Below, one piece after another: positions 25,083 through 34,478 of a stretch of DNA of 64,000 bases. The stretch spans positions 682,001 through 746,000 of the forward strand of contig CP126123.1 in NCBI GenBank assembly GCA_030123605.1. Direction: 5' to 3'. The DNA comes from Nitrospira sp. (lineage in GTDB: Bacteria > Nitrospirota > Nitrospiria > Nitrospirales > Nitrospiraceae). The translations under genes were made by a program, and so were the position numbers. Numbering within the stretch: the first letter of the stretch is position 1; every line of letters starts with the position of its first letter. The notes under the pieces are model-generated. The model was not told the DNA's origin. It saw only the letters and a list, made by a program, of their open reading frames with translations, and searched no databases.

Positions 25083-26852
25083 CTATTCGATGCCGAATCT
25101 TCTCAACGTCGCGTACCACACCACATCCAGCGGCGTCCAAAAGAGATGACAGAGCAGGAGGAGCAGCGCAATCGCCCCCAGGCCTCCCAACCTCATCCTG
25201 CTTCGACGCCTCAGTGCGCAGGCCAAATCCGCCCGGTTCGGCATGTACGGAATGACCGCCAGGGGGAACGCCTGTGTGACACGCAGCAACTGCTCCGGCG
25301 TACGAATCGAATGGTCGAGATGCTCGGCTAGGGCGGCCGCTCCCACCCCGCCCGCGAGCGCCAGGATACAGCCCAACAGGACGATGGCCTTCCGGTTCGG
25401 TTTCTCGGGGCTTTCAGGTAACCCCGGCGGATCGATGAGGGAAAACCGTTCGCCCTTCCGCTGAACTTCGAGGCCTTCCGACACCTTCGCCTCCAGCAAT
25501 CGCGATCGGATGTCCTGGTACTTCTGGGCGGAGGTGTCCCGGTCGCGCGTCAGGACGAGATAGTCCGGTTCGATCTCTGGAGTCCGCTCGATTCGTTTCG
25601 CATAGTCCTGGAGCCGTTTTTTGACGCTCATCCGGCTGGTTTTCAGGGCTTCCAAGGATGAAACCGCCGAATTGAGTTGTGCCTGGATATTGATATAGGC
25701 GGGGTTTTCCGGCCTCTGCAGAAGCTTGGACGTCGCCGTAGAACCGATCCGCCTGAGTTCCCGCTCCAACCCGGCGATCGTGCGCTTGGCCTGCAGTACA
25801 TCCGGATGGTCCTGCCCGAGACGGTCCGTGAGCGTCGCCAATCCGGCCCTGGCATCGATCACTTGTTTGGCGATCTCTTCGCTCTCGGGCTTCATTCCGG
25901 TTTCCCGTTCCAGCGCCGCGATTTCCTGTTTCATTTTGATGATGTCCGGGTGGTCAGGCGAGAAGGTGGCGGCGTTTCCGGCATATTCGGCCCGCAGGGC
26001 CCGCAACCGTTCGAGGGAATCGAGGATCCGTTCCCCGGTCACCGACATGATCGGTGTGTTCGGCTTGATGGTGGCGAGTTCACCTTCCAGATAGGTCTTT
26101 CGCTCTTCGAGACTTCGAATCTGTTGATCCAGGTCCATCAGCTCGCGGTCGGCCTGGTTCATGAGCTGAAGGTTGAGCGGCATCAGCTCCGGCAGGGCGC
26201 CGTTCGCCCGCTGCTTGAACTTGGCCAGTTTGGCTTCGATTTCTTCGATATGTTGTCCGAGATTTTCCGCCTCTTGCTTGAGGAAGGTGGTGGTTTCCTG
26301 CGCCTGCCGCTCGCGGCTCTTGAGGTTCTCGCCGAGGAAGAGAGTGGTCAGCTCATTGGCGACCCGCTGGGCGGTTTCCGGCATTCCGCTGTTGTAGGAC
26401 ACGGTGAACGCTATGGTGGCCTTGGTCGCATGTTGCGTGCGTTTGTCGATGACATCGGCGCTGATCACCTCGACCTCGATGTCCTTGATGAAACGCTTGA
26501 TCACGTCTTCGGTCGTGCTGTTGCGTCTCATGCCGGAATAGAGATCGTATTGTTCCACCACCTTCCACAGGCTGGACCGGCTCATCACCTGCTGCTTGAT
26601 CATTTCGATGCGCTGGTCGGCAAAGCTGGTGATCGTGCTATGGACCAGTTCCGCCGGAACCTCCTGCTCTTCGATCAGAATGGTCGCGGTGGATTTGTAG
26701 GTGGCCGGCCAGAGCACCGCCGCTGTCACGCTCAGGCACAGCAGCACACTCGCAGCGAAAAAAATGACGGTCTTTCGCCGCTGAAAGACCGTGAGGTAAT
26801 CTCGAAGGTTGACGGTCGATTCTGATTCCTGCGGTCGTCGGTGGTCTGCCAT
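25083..26852 (-). CDS. Wzz/GNVR-type polysaccharide chain-length determinant
   Basis: About 589 residues from the ATG at 26852 (AAGGG upstream; TTG at 26879 is an alternative). An N-terminal inner-membrane helix (KTVIFFAASVLLCLSVTAAVLWP) is followed by the Wzz domain (YKSTATILIEEQEVP). A long periplasmic coiled coil spans ~170-440. A GNVR region precedes DPPGLPESPEKPNRK, and a second helix leads to the cytoplasm. There is an additional C-terminal hydrophobic segment (GAIALLLLLCHLFWTPLDVVWY). It activates or docks the CpsD-type ATPase and sets chain length. Confidence 0.9.
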   Translation of the reverse strand: MADHRRPQESESTVNLRDYLTVFQRRKTVIFFAASVLLCLSVTAAVLWPATYKSTATILIEEQEVPAELVHSTITSFADQRIEMIKQQVMSRSSLWKVVEQYDLYSGMRRNSTTEDVIKRFIKDIEVEVISADVIDKRTQHATKATIAFTVSYNSGMPETAQRVANELTTLFLGENLKSRERQAQETTTFLKQEAENLGQHIEEIEAKLAKFKQRANGALPELMPLNLQLMNQADRELMDLDQQIRSLEERKTYLEGELATIKPNTPIMSVTGERILDSLERLRALRAEYAGNAATFSPDHPDIIKMKQEIAALERETGMKPESEEIAKQVIDARAGLATLTDRLGQDHPDVLQAKRTIAGLERELRRIGSTATSKLLQRPENPAYINIQAQLNSAVSSLEALKTSRMSVKKRLQDYAKRIERTPEIEPDYLVLTRDRDTSAQKYQDIRSRLLEAKVSEGLEVQRKGERFSLIDPPGLPESPEKPNRKAIVLLGCILALAGGVGAAALAEHLDHSIRTPEQLLRVTQAFPLAVIPYMPNRADLACALRRRSRMRLGGLGAIALLLLLCHLFWTPLDVVWYATLRRFGIE

Positions 26853-26882
26853 AGAAATACCCTTCTCTTCGGGGTCCAAACC

Positions 26883-28118
26883 TTAATGTGAGATCGCCAG
26901 TTTCGGCGGATAGTAGGTCAACATGAGCATGAGCATGTTCGACTTAGCGGGCTCGGCAAACGTTTCCACGTCTCGCCGGCGGTAACTGTAGGACGCTTCC
27001 AATCTCCACCACTCTGCAAAGTGCCAGGCCAGTTTTGGCGTCAGGTAGAACAATCGTTGTTCCTGCAGTGTCCCTCCTTGGGACAGGTTGGTCGCGCCGG
27101 AGACGAGATATCCCGCCACATCCATCGAGGCTGTCAACGTATCCGTGAGATCGTAAGAAGCCAAGGCTCCGATGCGGTCCGTCTGGATGAGAAGTCCGAA
27201 CCCGCTGGGGAAAATATCCCTCGTCACGCTCACCTGCAGACTGGCCCTCTCGAATTGTTGTGTCAGGGTCGCCCCATACACCCAAATCGTGTCGCGCGCG
27301 TTCAGGCTCAATCCATTCGTCACGGTGGTGGAACCGACGAACCGTGGCCCACCGTAGGCAGTCCCTTTCAATCGTTCTGTAAAGTTATGGGTGAAGGACA
27401 ACATGGCTCCAGGGTAAGAAGCCCTCAAACCAAAGGGAGCATTCATCGTATGAAAATTGGAATAGGTGCCCGTTACCTGGATATCGTCCCGTTCCGTCAG
27501 ATGGTACAAAAAGCCGGCCGAACCGCCGAACACCTGGTAGTCAACCAACCTGAGGCGAAGACCATCCTGGTAGGTGGCGTCGCTGAATTGAAAACTGCTC
27601 TGAAAGGCCAGTTTCTCCGTGATCGTCCTGGTCCAGGTCGGGTTCAGATTCCAGAGGTTCCGTTGGGTAAATTGTAAAACGACACCGGTCGTCAACAATT
27701 CACCCCTCAAGGTATTGTCTCTGGTAAATCCCCCGGTGAAGCCCCATTCGTCTTTCTCGGTCCGATAACGCATCGTGAGCGGCAATAAGATATTCGTGAA
27801 TCGATCCTTCACGCCTCCGTAATAGTCCACGAAGTCGACAGTGGCCTTGCCGCTGACCTCCAGTCGTTCCGTCTTGCCCGCGAACTCAGCCCCCGGAGAA
27901 ATCCAGTACCCATAGGTCGGATCATGGGCCAACGGAGTCAGCAACAGGTTGTCGTTATAATAACCCTTGGTGCTCATCGACGGCAGAAGCGACCATTCCG
28001 CCGCAAAACCGGTCGCCACCGTCGCCATGAGAGACAACCCTCCCCACAATGCGAACAGGACCTTTCGCGTCGTTCCCCTCTCCGCTCCCGCCGCGCCGTT
28101 GTTCAGCAAAACCTTCAC
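26883..28118 (-). CDS. Outer-membrane beta-barrel of the exosortase/EPS locus
   Basis: 411 residues from a GTG at 28118, four bases after the stop of the previous gene. A signal peptide ends at GFAAEW. Residues ~45-405 are amphipathic strands rich in Tyr/Trp/Phe, with turn motifs such as SYSYRRRDVETF; the end is PPKLAISH. It resembles the outer-membrane protein family found with exosortase clusters (TIGR03016-type), a likely channel or scaffold for EPS. No ligand is known. Confidence 0.82.
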   Translation of the reverse strand: MKVLLNNGAAGAERGTTRKVLFALWGGLSLMATVATGFAAEWSLLPSMSTKGYYNDNLLLTPLAHDPTYGYWISPGAEFAGKTERLEVSGKATVDFVDYYGGVKDRFTNILLPLTMRYRTEKDEWGFTGGFTRDNTLRGELLTTGVVLQFTQRNLWNLNPTWTRTITEKLAFQSSFQFSDATYQDGLRLRLVDYQVFGGSAGFLYHLTERDDIQVTGTYSNFHTMNAPFGLRASYPGAMLSFTHNFTERLKGTAYGGPRFVGSTTVTNGLSLNARDTIWVYGATLTQQFERASLQVSVTRDIFPSGFGLLIQTDRIGALASYDLTDTLTASMDVAGYLVSGATNLSQGGTLQEQRLFYLTPKLAWHFAEWWRLEASYSYRRRDVETFAEPAKSNMLMLMLTYYPPKLAISH

Positions 28119-28122
28119 GAAC

Positions 28123-28737
28123 CTACGGCACCATTACGACATCGCCGCGTTGCAGGAGGATGTTCTGTTCCAGGTCTCTTCCCTTCCGGACGTCGCCGTA
28201 CCGGAAACCAAACACCTGTTGTTCCCCCATCACTCGGCGAATGACCTTGATGTCGTTCTCCGCCGCGAAGGGGGTCAGTCCTCCCGCCAGGCTCAACGCT
28301 TGAAGCACGTCGGTATAGTGACCGACCAGATACTCGCCGGGCTTGCTCACCCGCCCCACGACATAAATCTTGTAGCTCAAGACCTTCGTCACGGCGACGG
28401 TGACGTTCACGTTCGGAATGTATTTGACCAGGCGCTTTACAAGGTCGGAACGAAGCTCATCGACCGTCCTGCCTTCCGCCGCCACATCCCCGACGAGCGG
28501 AAACGAAACCATGCCGTCCGGCCTGACGACTACTTCCCTTGTGAGGTGCTCGTCTTTCCAGACTGAAATGAACAACACATCTTCCGGCCCGAGCAGATAC
28601 CCAGGATCGGCAACCGGCGTGCCGGACGACGCGCTTGCCTCGTCGTAGGCGCAGGGAAGGAACGATCCGACCATGCAGGCACAGGCCACGAGCCCGAAGA
28701 TGATGCCGGAGAAACAACGCCGTCTACGACGACCCAT
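28123..28737 (-). CDS. Wza-like polysaccharide export protein
   Basis: 204 residues with AGGAG nine bases before the ATG. An N-terminal signal (GIIFGLVACACMVGSFLPCAYD) could be a lipoprotein signal. The Poly_export domain has YLLGPEDVLFISVWKDEHL, VVVRPDGMVSFPLVGDV and VTVAVTKVLS. An SLBB domain follows (KIYVVGRVSKPGEY, LSLAGGLTPFA). It is the short exosortase-type relative of Wza, forming the outer-membrane EPS exit. It lies 12 bases after prsT. Confidence 0.9.
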   Translation of the reverse strand: MGRRRRRCFSGIIFGLVACACMVGSFLPCAYDEASASSGTPVADPGYLLGPEDVLFISVWKDEHLTREVVVRPDGMVSFPLVGDVAAEGRTVDELRSDLVKRLVKYIPNVNVTVAVTKVLSYKIYVVGRVSKPGEYLVGHYTDVLQALSLAGGLTPFAAENDIKVIRRVMGEQQVFGFRYGDVRKGRDLEQNILLQRGDVVMVP

Positions 28738-28749
28738 GTGTGACCACTC

Positions 28750-31179
28750 CTATCCGCTCGCTTGAGCGAGCAACTGTTCCGCTTCTCGGCGGCCTTGAAA
28801 CATTTCTGCGCTCTTGAGTGCTTTCGCGAGGTAGACCTTTGCGTCTTCCTTCTTGCCGGACCGATAGAGCGCTGAGCCGAAATGGTAGTTAAGGACCGGA
28901 AGGTCCGGCGCCTTGGCCATGGCTTGTTTGATGAGACGAAGGGCGTCTTCCTGATGCCCCATCTTGAAACGCACCCATCCCAGCGTGTCGAGAAAGAGGG
29001 GATGCGGAACGTCCTTTTCAAAATCGCGGCTCAAGAGGAAGGCCCGTTCGAGGCTCGGCGCATCACTTTTGTAATCGGCGAGCAACGAGGCAAGATTGTT
29101 GGCGGAGAGCCTATTTCGAGGATTCATCTTCAAGACCGTTCCGTACGCTTCGATGGCGGCATCGACCTGCCCCTGCGTCGAGAGGACCGAGGCGAGCAAC
29201 ATGTGCAGTTCCTCGCTCGCCGCGTTGGCGACCAGTCCATCCTTGAGAATGTGCATCGCCGACTCCGGTTGTCCGTCGGACAGGGACAGGGTGGCCCAGT
29301 TCAGCCAAGGGGTAATCCAGGCGGGGTTCACGCTGGTGGCTCGGCGAAACTGCGCGGCTGCCTCTTCCCTGTGGCCGGACAGCGCCAAGACCTCTCCAAG
29401 CAAGCCGTGTCCATAGGGATGGCCAGGACGTGCCGAGACGAGGAGTTCAAGGCGGCGACGGGCGCCGGCGGTCTGTTTCTGCGCAAGCTCAAGACGGATC
29501 AAGGCCAAGAGCGGTTCAGGAGCATCCGGAGCGACGGATGCCGCTCGTTCGAACGAGGTAAGGGCCTTGTCGAACTTTCGTTGCGCTTCGTGCAGCCTGC
29601 CTTCCGCCATCCACGTCACGGCGCCTCCTCCGACCGCGGCGCGCAGGCGTTCCAAGGTGGATGTCGCTTGCTTCCAGTCTCCGGCCGAGAGATCCAATGC
29701 AAAGGACAACTCGATTGCCTGCAGATGATCAGGGTGCTTGCCCAACAGGGTCTTCAATCGGTCGCGAGCCCGTTGCGGTTGCCCGGTCTGGCTCTCCAAC
29801 AGCGCGAGCGCAAATGCGGGATCCGTCGATCCCGGAGAAATCGCAACGGCCCGTTCGAAACTCTCCCGCGCCAACGGTGCCTCTCCGATCATCGCATGGG
29901 CTTGACCGAGGAGGAATTGCGCATGTGCAAGCTCCGGCTGATCGCGTAGGACGGTGCGGAAGGCCAGTACGGCGTCCTTTCCGTTCCCCCGGGCCAGCGC
30001 GATCTTTCCTTGCAAGATCAGGCCTTCTGCCGAGCGCGGATTCTCCTTCAAGACCTCGGCGAGGCGTCGCTCTGCGTCCGGCTGCCGGCCCGCCGCAAAG
30101 TCGAGTTGAGTGATCCGAACCTGTGCGTCCAATCCGGCCGGTTTCTTGCCGTACTCCTTGACCAGAGATTCATAGACCGAGCGAGCCTTCGTCTCCTCCC
30201 CGTGTCGTTCATACAGAGACGCCAGCGCGAAGGAGATCTTCGCCGAGTAGGGAAGCCGATCGGCGGCGCTACGCAAGGCAGTCTCGGCCGCCTCCTGTCC
30301 TTTCCTCATGTCGAGAAAATCGGCCAAGGCCAACCATGGTGGCTCGCTCTCCGCGAAGTGCGTCGTGGCCTCCCGCAACACCGCCTCCGCCCGGTCGACG
30401 GCCTTTCGTTGATCATAGAACCGGGCGAGCGTCAACCGGTGGTCGAAAATGGTCGGTTCTTCCCGGATCATTTGATGCAACACCTGTTCGGTTCCCTGCA
30501 CATCACGGCTTTCCGCGAGTATCGTCTTGAGGTTGTTCAACAGATCCAGATGGTGAGGATGGGCTTGAACAGCTCGACGCAGGATTGTTTTTGCATCCTC
30601 CGGACGTTGCTGCTGCCGATAGAGCGTGGCCAAAAGAATGGCCACGTCCGGTTCGGTGGGATGATGTCGATACAGAACCTCTGCTTCTCCCACCGCCTGG
30701 GCAACCTTGTCCTGTTGGGCCAAGACCGCAATCTTCAAGGCGTGGGCTTGAGGATCTTGAGGGTGTTTCCTCAATACCTTGTCCGCAGCCTGCATGACCT
30801 CATCGGTGAGGTGCGCTTCCAGATAATACTTCGCCAGCGTGATGAGCGCCTCCTTGTGATCCGGCACGAGGTCCACGACCTGCTGATAATTGGCGACCGC
30901 ATTACGCCAGTTCTTTTCCTTTTCTTCGACCTGGGCCACGAGGAAGTAGGCCTCGGCATCTTTCGGGTCGATCTTCAAGACGTTCCGCAGAGCGACACGG
31001 GCCTTCGGAAAATTACCCGCTTGGATATACTCTTGAGCTTTCACACGGTATTGAGCCTTCCGCTCCTGCGGCCCCCCGCAGGCTGAGAGTATGAGCACGA
31101 TCGCAAGGCCCACAACTGATGTGATATTCACCGAAAACATATCAGGATCCACCATTCGCCGTTTCGACGTCACAGCCAT
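28750..31179 (-). CDS. prsT: PrsT-type TPR lipoprotein of exosortase systems
   Basis: About 809 residues from the ATG at 31179, which overlaps the upstream gene by 10 bases; ATGs at 31155 and 31140 are alternatives. The lipobox is LSAC (Cys34). About twenty TPR units fill residues 45-800, for example AEAYFLVAQVEEKEKNWRN and LLNNLKTILAESRDV. The size and repeat style match the PEP-CTERM/Xrt-system protein PrsT. Such proteins are thought to scaffold export in the periplasm. The open frame to 31587 is false, being antisense-like within the previous gene. Confidence 0.88.
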   Translation of the reverse strand: MAVTSKRRMVDPDMFSVNITSVVGLAIVLILSACGGPQERKAQYRVKAQEYIQAGNFPKARVALRNVLKIDPKDAEAYFLVAQVEEKEKNWRNAVANYQQVVDLVPDHKEALITLAKYYLEAHLTDEVMQAADKVLRKHPQDPQAHALKIAVLAQQDKVAQAVGEAEVLYRHHPTEPDVAILLATLYRQQQRPEDAKTILRRAVQAHPHHLDLLNNLKTILAESRDVQGTEQVLHQMIREEPTIFDHRLTLARFYDQRKAVDRAEAVLREATTHFAESEPPWLALADFLDMRKGQEAAETALRSAADRLPYSAKISFALASLYERHGEETKARSVYESLVKEYGKKPAGLDAQVRITQLDFAAGRQPDAERRLAEVLKENPRSAEGLILQGKIALARGNGKDAVLAFRTVLRDQPELAHAQFLLGQAHAMIGEAPLARESFERAVAISPGSTDPAFALALLESQTGQPQRARDRLKTLLGKHPDHLQAIELSFALDLSAGDWKQATSTLERLRAAVGGGAVTWMAEGRLHEAQRKFDKALTSFERAASVAPDAPEPLLALIRLELAQKQTAGARRRLELLVSARPGHPYGHGLLGEVLALSGHREEAAAQFRRATSVNPAWITPWLNWATLSLSDGQPESAMHILKDGLVANAASEELHMLLASVLSTQGQVDAAIEAYGTVLKMNPRNRLSANNLASLLADYKSDAPSLERAFLLSRDFEKDVPHPLFLDTLGWVRFKMGHQEDALRLIKQAMAKAPDLPVLNYHFGSALYRSGKKEDAKVYLAKALKSAEMFQGRREAEQLLAQASG

Positions 31180-32798
31180 GCCCTCACCCCCAAGCCGAAC
31201 AGAATCCATAGCGATACGAAGCCCATCTGTTTCACCCGATCGGCGAATGTATGGAGTAACAGTTCGAAGGCGAAATAGAGAATGATCAATTTCCCGGCCA
31301 AGATGCTCAAAGTCGGCATATCCGTGCGCATTTCCGGAAGCAACGGAACGATCAAGGCGAAAAACACCATGAGGTAATCCAGTGGCGTCGTCTGAAACCG
31401 GTTTCCCCTGCTGAACCGCATGCTGAGCAGAACCAGGATGGCAATGATCGCGAGCACGCTGTTCTGGGTGACGTAAATCGGCCGGATGTCCGGGAAGCCG
31501 GACTGTTCGCCCATATACATCAGAAAGGCGCTGCCGACGTAGAGGCCGCCGCGCACGAAAAGCGAACGATGGCGAGGAAGCAGCCACAAACCCAACAGCA
31601 CGACGGCGAACAGACTGATTGCGGCATAACCGACATCGATCGGCACCTGCCCCGGAAGAAATACGTTCACGACCAGAAACAGCGGCACGACGACAGCCAG
31701 AAAACGCGGCGCCATGTCGCTCAGCCAGAGTCCGGCCCTGGCCAATTTCGTATCCTCAAGCACTCGGCCTCTCGACGAAAGGGACAGCAGGGCGCCGCCT
31801 CGTTCCGTCGCGAAAAACAGCGCGAACATGCCGGCTGCGAACGAGGCATACGTGGAGAGGATCATCACATCCGATTGCCAGCGCAACAGGTAAGCGAGGC
31901 CGACCATGACGGCCTGGATCGCGTAAATGACGATGACGGCCTCATAGTGCGAGAACCCCAGCGCCAGGAGCTTGTGGTGCACATGGTTTCGGTCCCCGAT
32001 AAAGGGGGACCTGCCTTTCGCCAGCCGATGCCCCATGACGGCGATCGTATCCAGGAACGGCAATCCTAGGACCAAGAGCCCCACCGTCGGAGTAAAGGGA
32101 TCGCGCGAGGGATCGCTTAACAGGATGACGAGCACTCCCATGAAGAAACCGAGCAACTGGCTGCCGGCATCTCCCATGAAAATACGGGCCGGATAGGTGT
32201 TGTAGCGCAGGAACCCCAACAGTCCGCCGAGGAATCCCGAGGCCAGCACGAGCACCGTCACGTCCCCGGATAGATACGAGAGATAGGCAATCCCCGCGAA
32301 GCTCAGGAAGGCGAGCCCCCCCGCGAGGCCGTCCAGGCCGTCCGAAAGATTCACCGCATTCGCGGCCCCGACGAGGAACAACACGGTGACGGGGAGACTC
32401 AGCCACAGCGGTGCGTCCTGCTCGTAGAGAAACGGCAACTGATCCAATCGAATCCCGCCGATGACGGCGACGACGAACACCGCGATCAGTTGCCCGACCA
32501 ATTTGATTTTGTAGTTCAGCCCGGCACGGTCGTCCCAGATCCCGAATCCCAGGATCACCAACGCGCTGAGCAGCACCGGCGCAACCACCGAGTCCTGCGG
32601 GACCCAGAAGAAGACGGACAGCAGCGCGGCCGATCCGAACGCGATGCCTCCGATCCGCGGAATGGGATTGGCGTGGACCTTCCGCTCCCCCGGCTGATCC
32701 ATGAACCGCCACCGCTCCGCGTTCAATTGCAAGGGCGGGATCAACGCCATGCACAGGAACAGGGACGTAATGAAGGCAAAAAAGACGGCGCTGGTCAT
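31170..32798 (-). CDS. WecA/TagO-like polyprenyl-phosphate sugar-1-phosphate transferase, long form
   Basis: 542 residues. The first ~310 contain the MraY/WecA motifs: GERKVHANPIPRIGG, GIWDDR (Mg-binding DD), NAVNLSDGLDGLAGG, FMGDAGSQLLGF and DRNHVHHKLLALG. They start lipid-linked glycan synthesis on undecaprenyl phosphate. About 230 extra residues with six or so helices (LFVRGGLYVGSAFLMYMGE and others) extend the protein; their role is unknown. It follows xrtD with 3 bases between the genes. Confidence 0.92.
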   Translation of the reverse strand: MTSAVFFAFITSLFLCMALIPPLQLNAERWRFMDQPGERKVHANPIPRIGGIAFGSAALLSVFFWVPQDSVVAPVLLSALVILGFGIWDDRAGLNYKIKLVGQLIAVFVVAVIGGIRLDQLPFLYEQDAPLWLSLPVTVLFLVGAANAVNLSDGLDGLAGGLAFLSFAGIAYLSYLSGDVTVLVLASGFLGGLLGFLRYNTYPARIFMGDAGSQLLGFFMGVLVILLSDPSRDPFTPTVGLLVLGLPFLDTIAVMGHRLAKGRSPFIGDRNHVHHKLLALGFSHYEAVIVIYAIQAVMVGLAYLLRWQSDVMILSTYASFAAGMFALFFATERGGALLSLSSRGRVLEDTKLARAGLWLSDMAPRFLAVVVPLFLVVNVFLPGQVPIDVGYAAISLFAVVLLGLWLLPRHRSLFVRGGLYVGSAFLMYMGEQSGFPDIRPIYVTQNSVLAIIAILVLLSMRFSRGNRFQTTPLDYLMVFFALIVPLLPEMRTDMPTLSILAGKLIILYFAFELLLHTFADRVKQMGFVSLWILFGLGVRAWL

Positions 32799-32801
32799 GG
32801 G

Positions 32802-34361
32802 TCAGTCCGGAACATACCTGGTGAGTTGCGGCTGAATCGTCCGGGCAAAATTCATTAAACGGTTTTCCACCTCCTGTTCGCTGCTCCCCGGTTCGACAGG
32901 GGCCGACAGGCGAATCAAAGCCCCGTCGCTCCGCCCCTTGGTCATGGCGTCCCAGAACAGGTACAGTTTGACCAAGTATTCGCTGGAGAGCAGCCGATCC
33001 CGCTGTTTGAACCAATAGATCACAAGTTGTTTCTGCCGATCCTTTTGAATGAGCACCCGATTGACCGGGGAGGCGAGCCCCCGCTCATCGCCCAGGGGGA
33101 GGCGGACCGTTCGATGGGACGTGATCTCCCACCCGCCTCCGGGAATACAGCTTTGCGGCGAATGCGCGGATTGACCCTTCTTTTGGGATCGGTAATAGGT
33201 CATGTACAGGGTGATCGGACCTCCGCCGACAGCGGCATAGTCGGCCAGCAGATAGTCGTCGAAGCGCAGAGTGGAAATGAATTGCGGCTCCACCGGCAAC
33301 GGACTCCCCTGCCACTCTCCGATCTGCATGGAAAAATCGACGAAGGGCGCGCGATCCGGAGGGATGTCTTGCCGCTCGCCGATCGACCAGGACACCAGGG
33401 CAAAGGGAAGCACGAGGGCCAGGCTCCCGAGATAGGCCGGCACCATCGGCCTATCTGTCGAGGTCGAAGCCGAATCCGCAGGCGAAGACCGCAGCGGTGT
33501 CGATTCCCGTTCTTCCTGCCAGGTAAATTGCGACGACCATCCCGTCGAGCCTGGCCGTGGCTGCACCAGGGACAGGACCCACATTTCCAACACGAGCAGT
33601 CCCAAGGTCGTCATGAACAGGACCCAGCCTTCGAACAGGTGCAGGAATCCCTCGGCTGCTTGGGGACCGTAGAATTCGACGAGGATGCCGACGATGCCGA
33701 TGCGAAGCCCGTTGACCAAGACAGAAATCGGCAAGGCAGACAGGACGAGCAACAGCCGTTTCCACATCCGATCCCGAAAGAGATAGGCACACAACAGTGC
33801 GAGGGACGTGAGGGGAAACAGATACCGGATGCCGCTGCACGCTTCGGCGACCTGCAATTGAACCGGGCCGAGATCGATGACGTTGCCTTCTCGAAAAGCC
33901 GTGACTCCGACGAACTGTAGAAAGCCGACCCCCAGCGCAGACGACCACAACTGCAACTGGCTCGACAGGGCGTTATAGAGAAAGACCGGGAGCGGGACGG
34001 CGGCCAGCAAATAAGACAGGGGAAAGGCAAGCTCCCGAACGGCCATCGGTCCGATGAACGAGAGGGTGAGGCCGAGGATCACGACCCACAGAGAGAGATG
34101 CAGCAGAACATACAACGTGGCATAGTCGCCGAGTACGTAGAGCAACAGTCCCGCGAGGACGACGACCGGCCCCCACCATGACGGGGCCATGCCGACCGCC
34201 GCCAGGCGATGCCGTCTCTGCCAGATGAGGAAGGCGCTGATGATCGGGACGAAAAACCCATGGCTATAGTCGTCGCTTCCCCACTGGCCGACCACAAAAC
34301 GCAAGCTGTCCGCGTACATGTAGCCCAGAAGGGCGACAATCAATAATCCGATGACAGCCAC
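32802..34361 (-). CDS. xrtD: Exosortase, XrtD type (VPLPA-CTERM-specific), fused to EpsI domain
   Basis: 519 residues from a GTG at 34361. The N-terminal ~270 residues form eight helices with the exosortase catalytic triad: Cys175 in EACSGIRYLFPL, Arg220 in NGLRIGIVG and His241 in FLHLFEGW. Residues ~310-519 are an EpsI domain (GEWQGSPLPVEP, YMTYYRSQKKGQ, HSPQSCIPGGGWE). Exosortases cleave and transfer proteins with C-terminal sorting signals in the inner membrane. The adjacent gene encodes a VPLPA-CTERM protein, which matches XrtD. Confidence 0.92.
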   Translation of the reverse strand: MAVIGLLIVALLGYMYADSLRFVVGQWGSDDYSHGFFVPIISAFLIWQRRHRLAAVGMAPSWWGPVVVLAGLLLYVLGDYATLYVLLHLSLWVVILGLTLSFIGPMAVRELAFPLSYLLAAVPLPVFLYNALSSQLQLWSSALGVGFLQFVGVTAFREGNVIDLGPVQLQVAEACSGIRYLFPLTSLALLCAYLFRDRMWKRLLLVLSALPISVLVNGLRIGIVGILVEFYGPQAAEGFLHLFEGWVLFMTTLGLLVLEMWVLSLVQPRPGSTGWSSQFTWQEERESTPLRSSPADSASTSTDRPMVPAYLGSLALVLPFALVSWSIGERQDIPPDRAPFVDFSMQIGEWQGSPLPVEPQFISTLRFDDYLLADYAAVGGGPITLYMTYYRSQKKGQSAHSPQSCIPGGGWEITSHRTVRLPLGDERGLASPVNRVLIQKDRQKQLVIYWFKQRDRLLSSEYLVKLYLFWDAMTKGRSDGALIRLSAPVEPGSSEQEVENRLMNFARTIQPQLTRYVPD

Positions 34362-34385
34362 TGAACACCTGGATATGAGGGTAAT

Positions 34386-34410
34386 CCCCGTCTCCGGATC
34401 GGAGACGGGG
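34386..34410. other. Perfect 11-base stem-loop between the sorted protein and exosortase genes
   Basis: CCCCGTCTCCG pairs with CGGAGACGGGG around the 3-base loop GAT. It lies 25 bases upstream of xrtD and 69 bases downstream of the VPLPA gene. On the minus strand no T run follows, so it is not a standard terminator. It may stabilise the upstream mRNA end or limit read-through. Confidence 0.6.
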
Positions 34411-34478
34411 AAAAGAAGGGGTGAGCGACGTAAATCGTACGAACGACGCCGAGACTCAGCGCAGGGTCGGTATCTCGC

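Noticed and set aside
34386-34410. Rho-independent terminator after the VPLPA gene
   Set aside because: The stem is perfect, but no T run follows on the minus strand, so it is reported only as a stem-loop.
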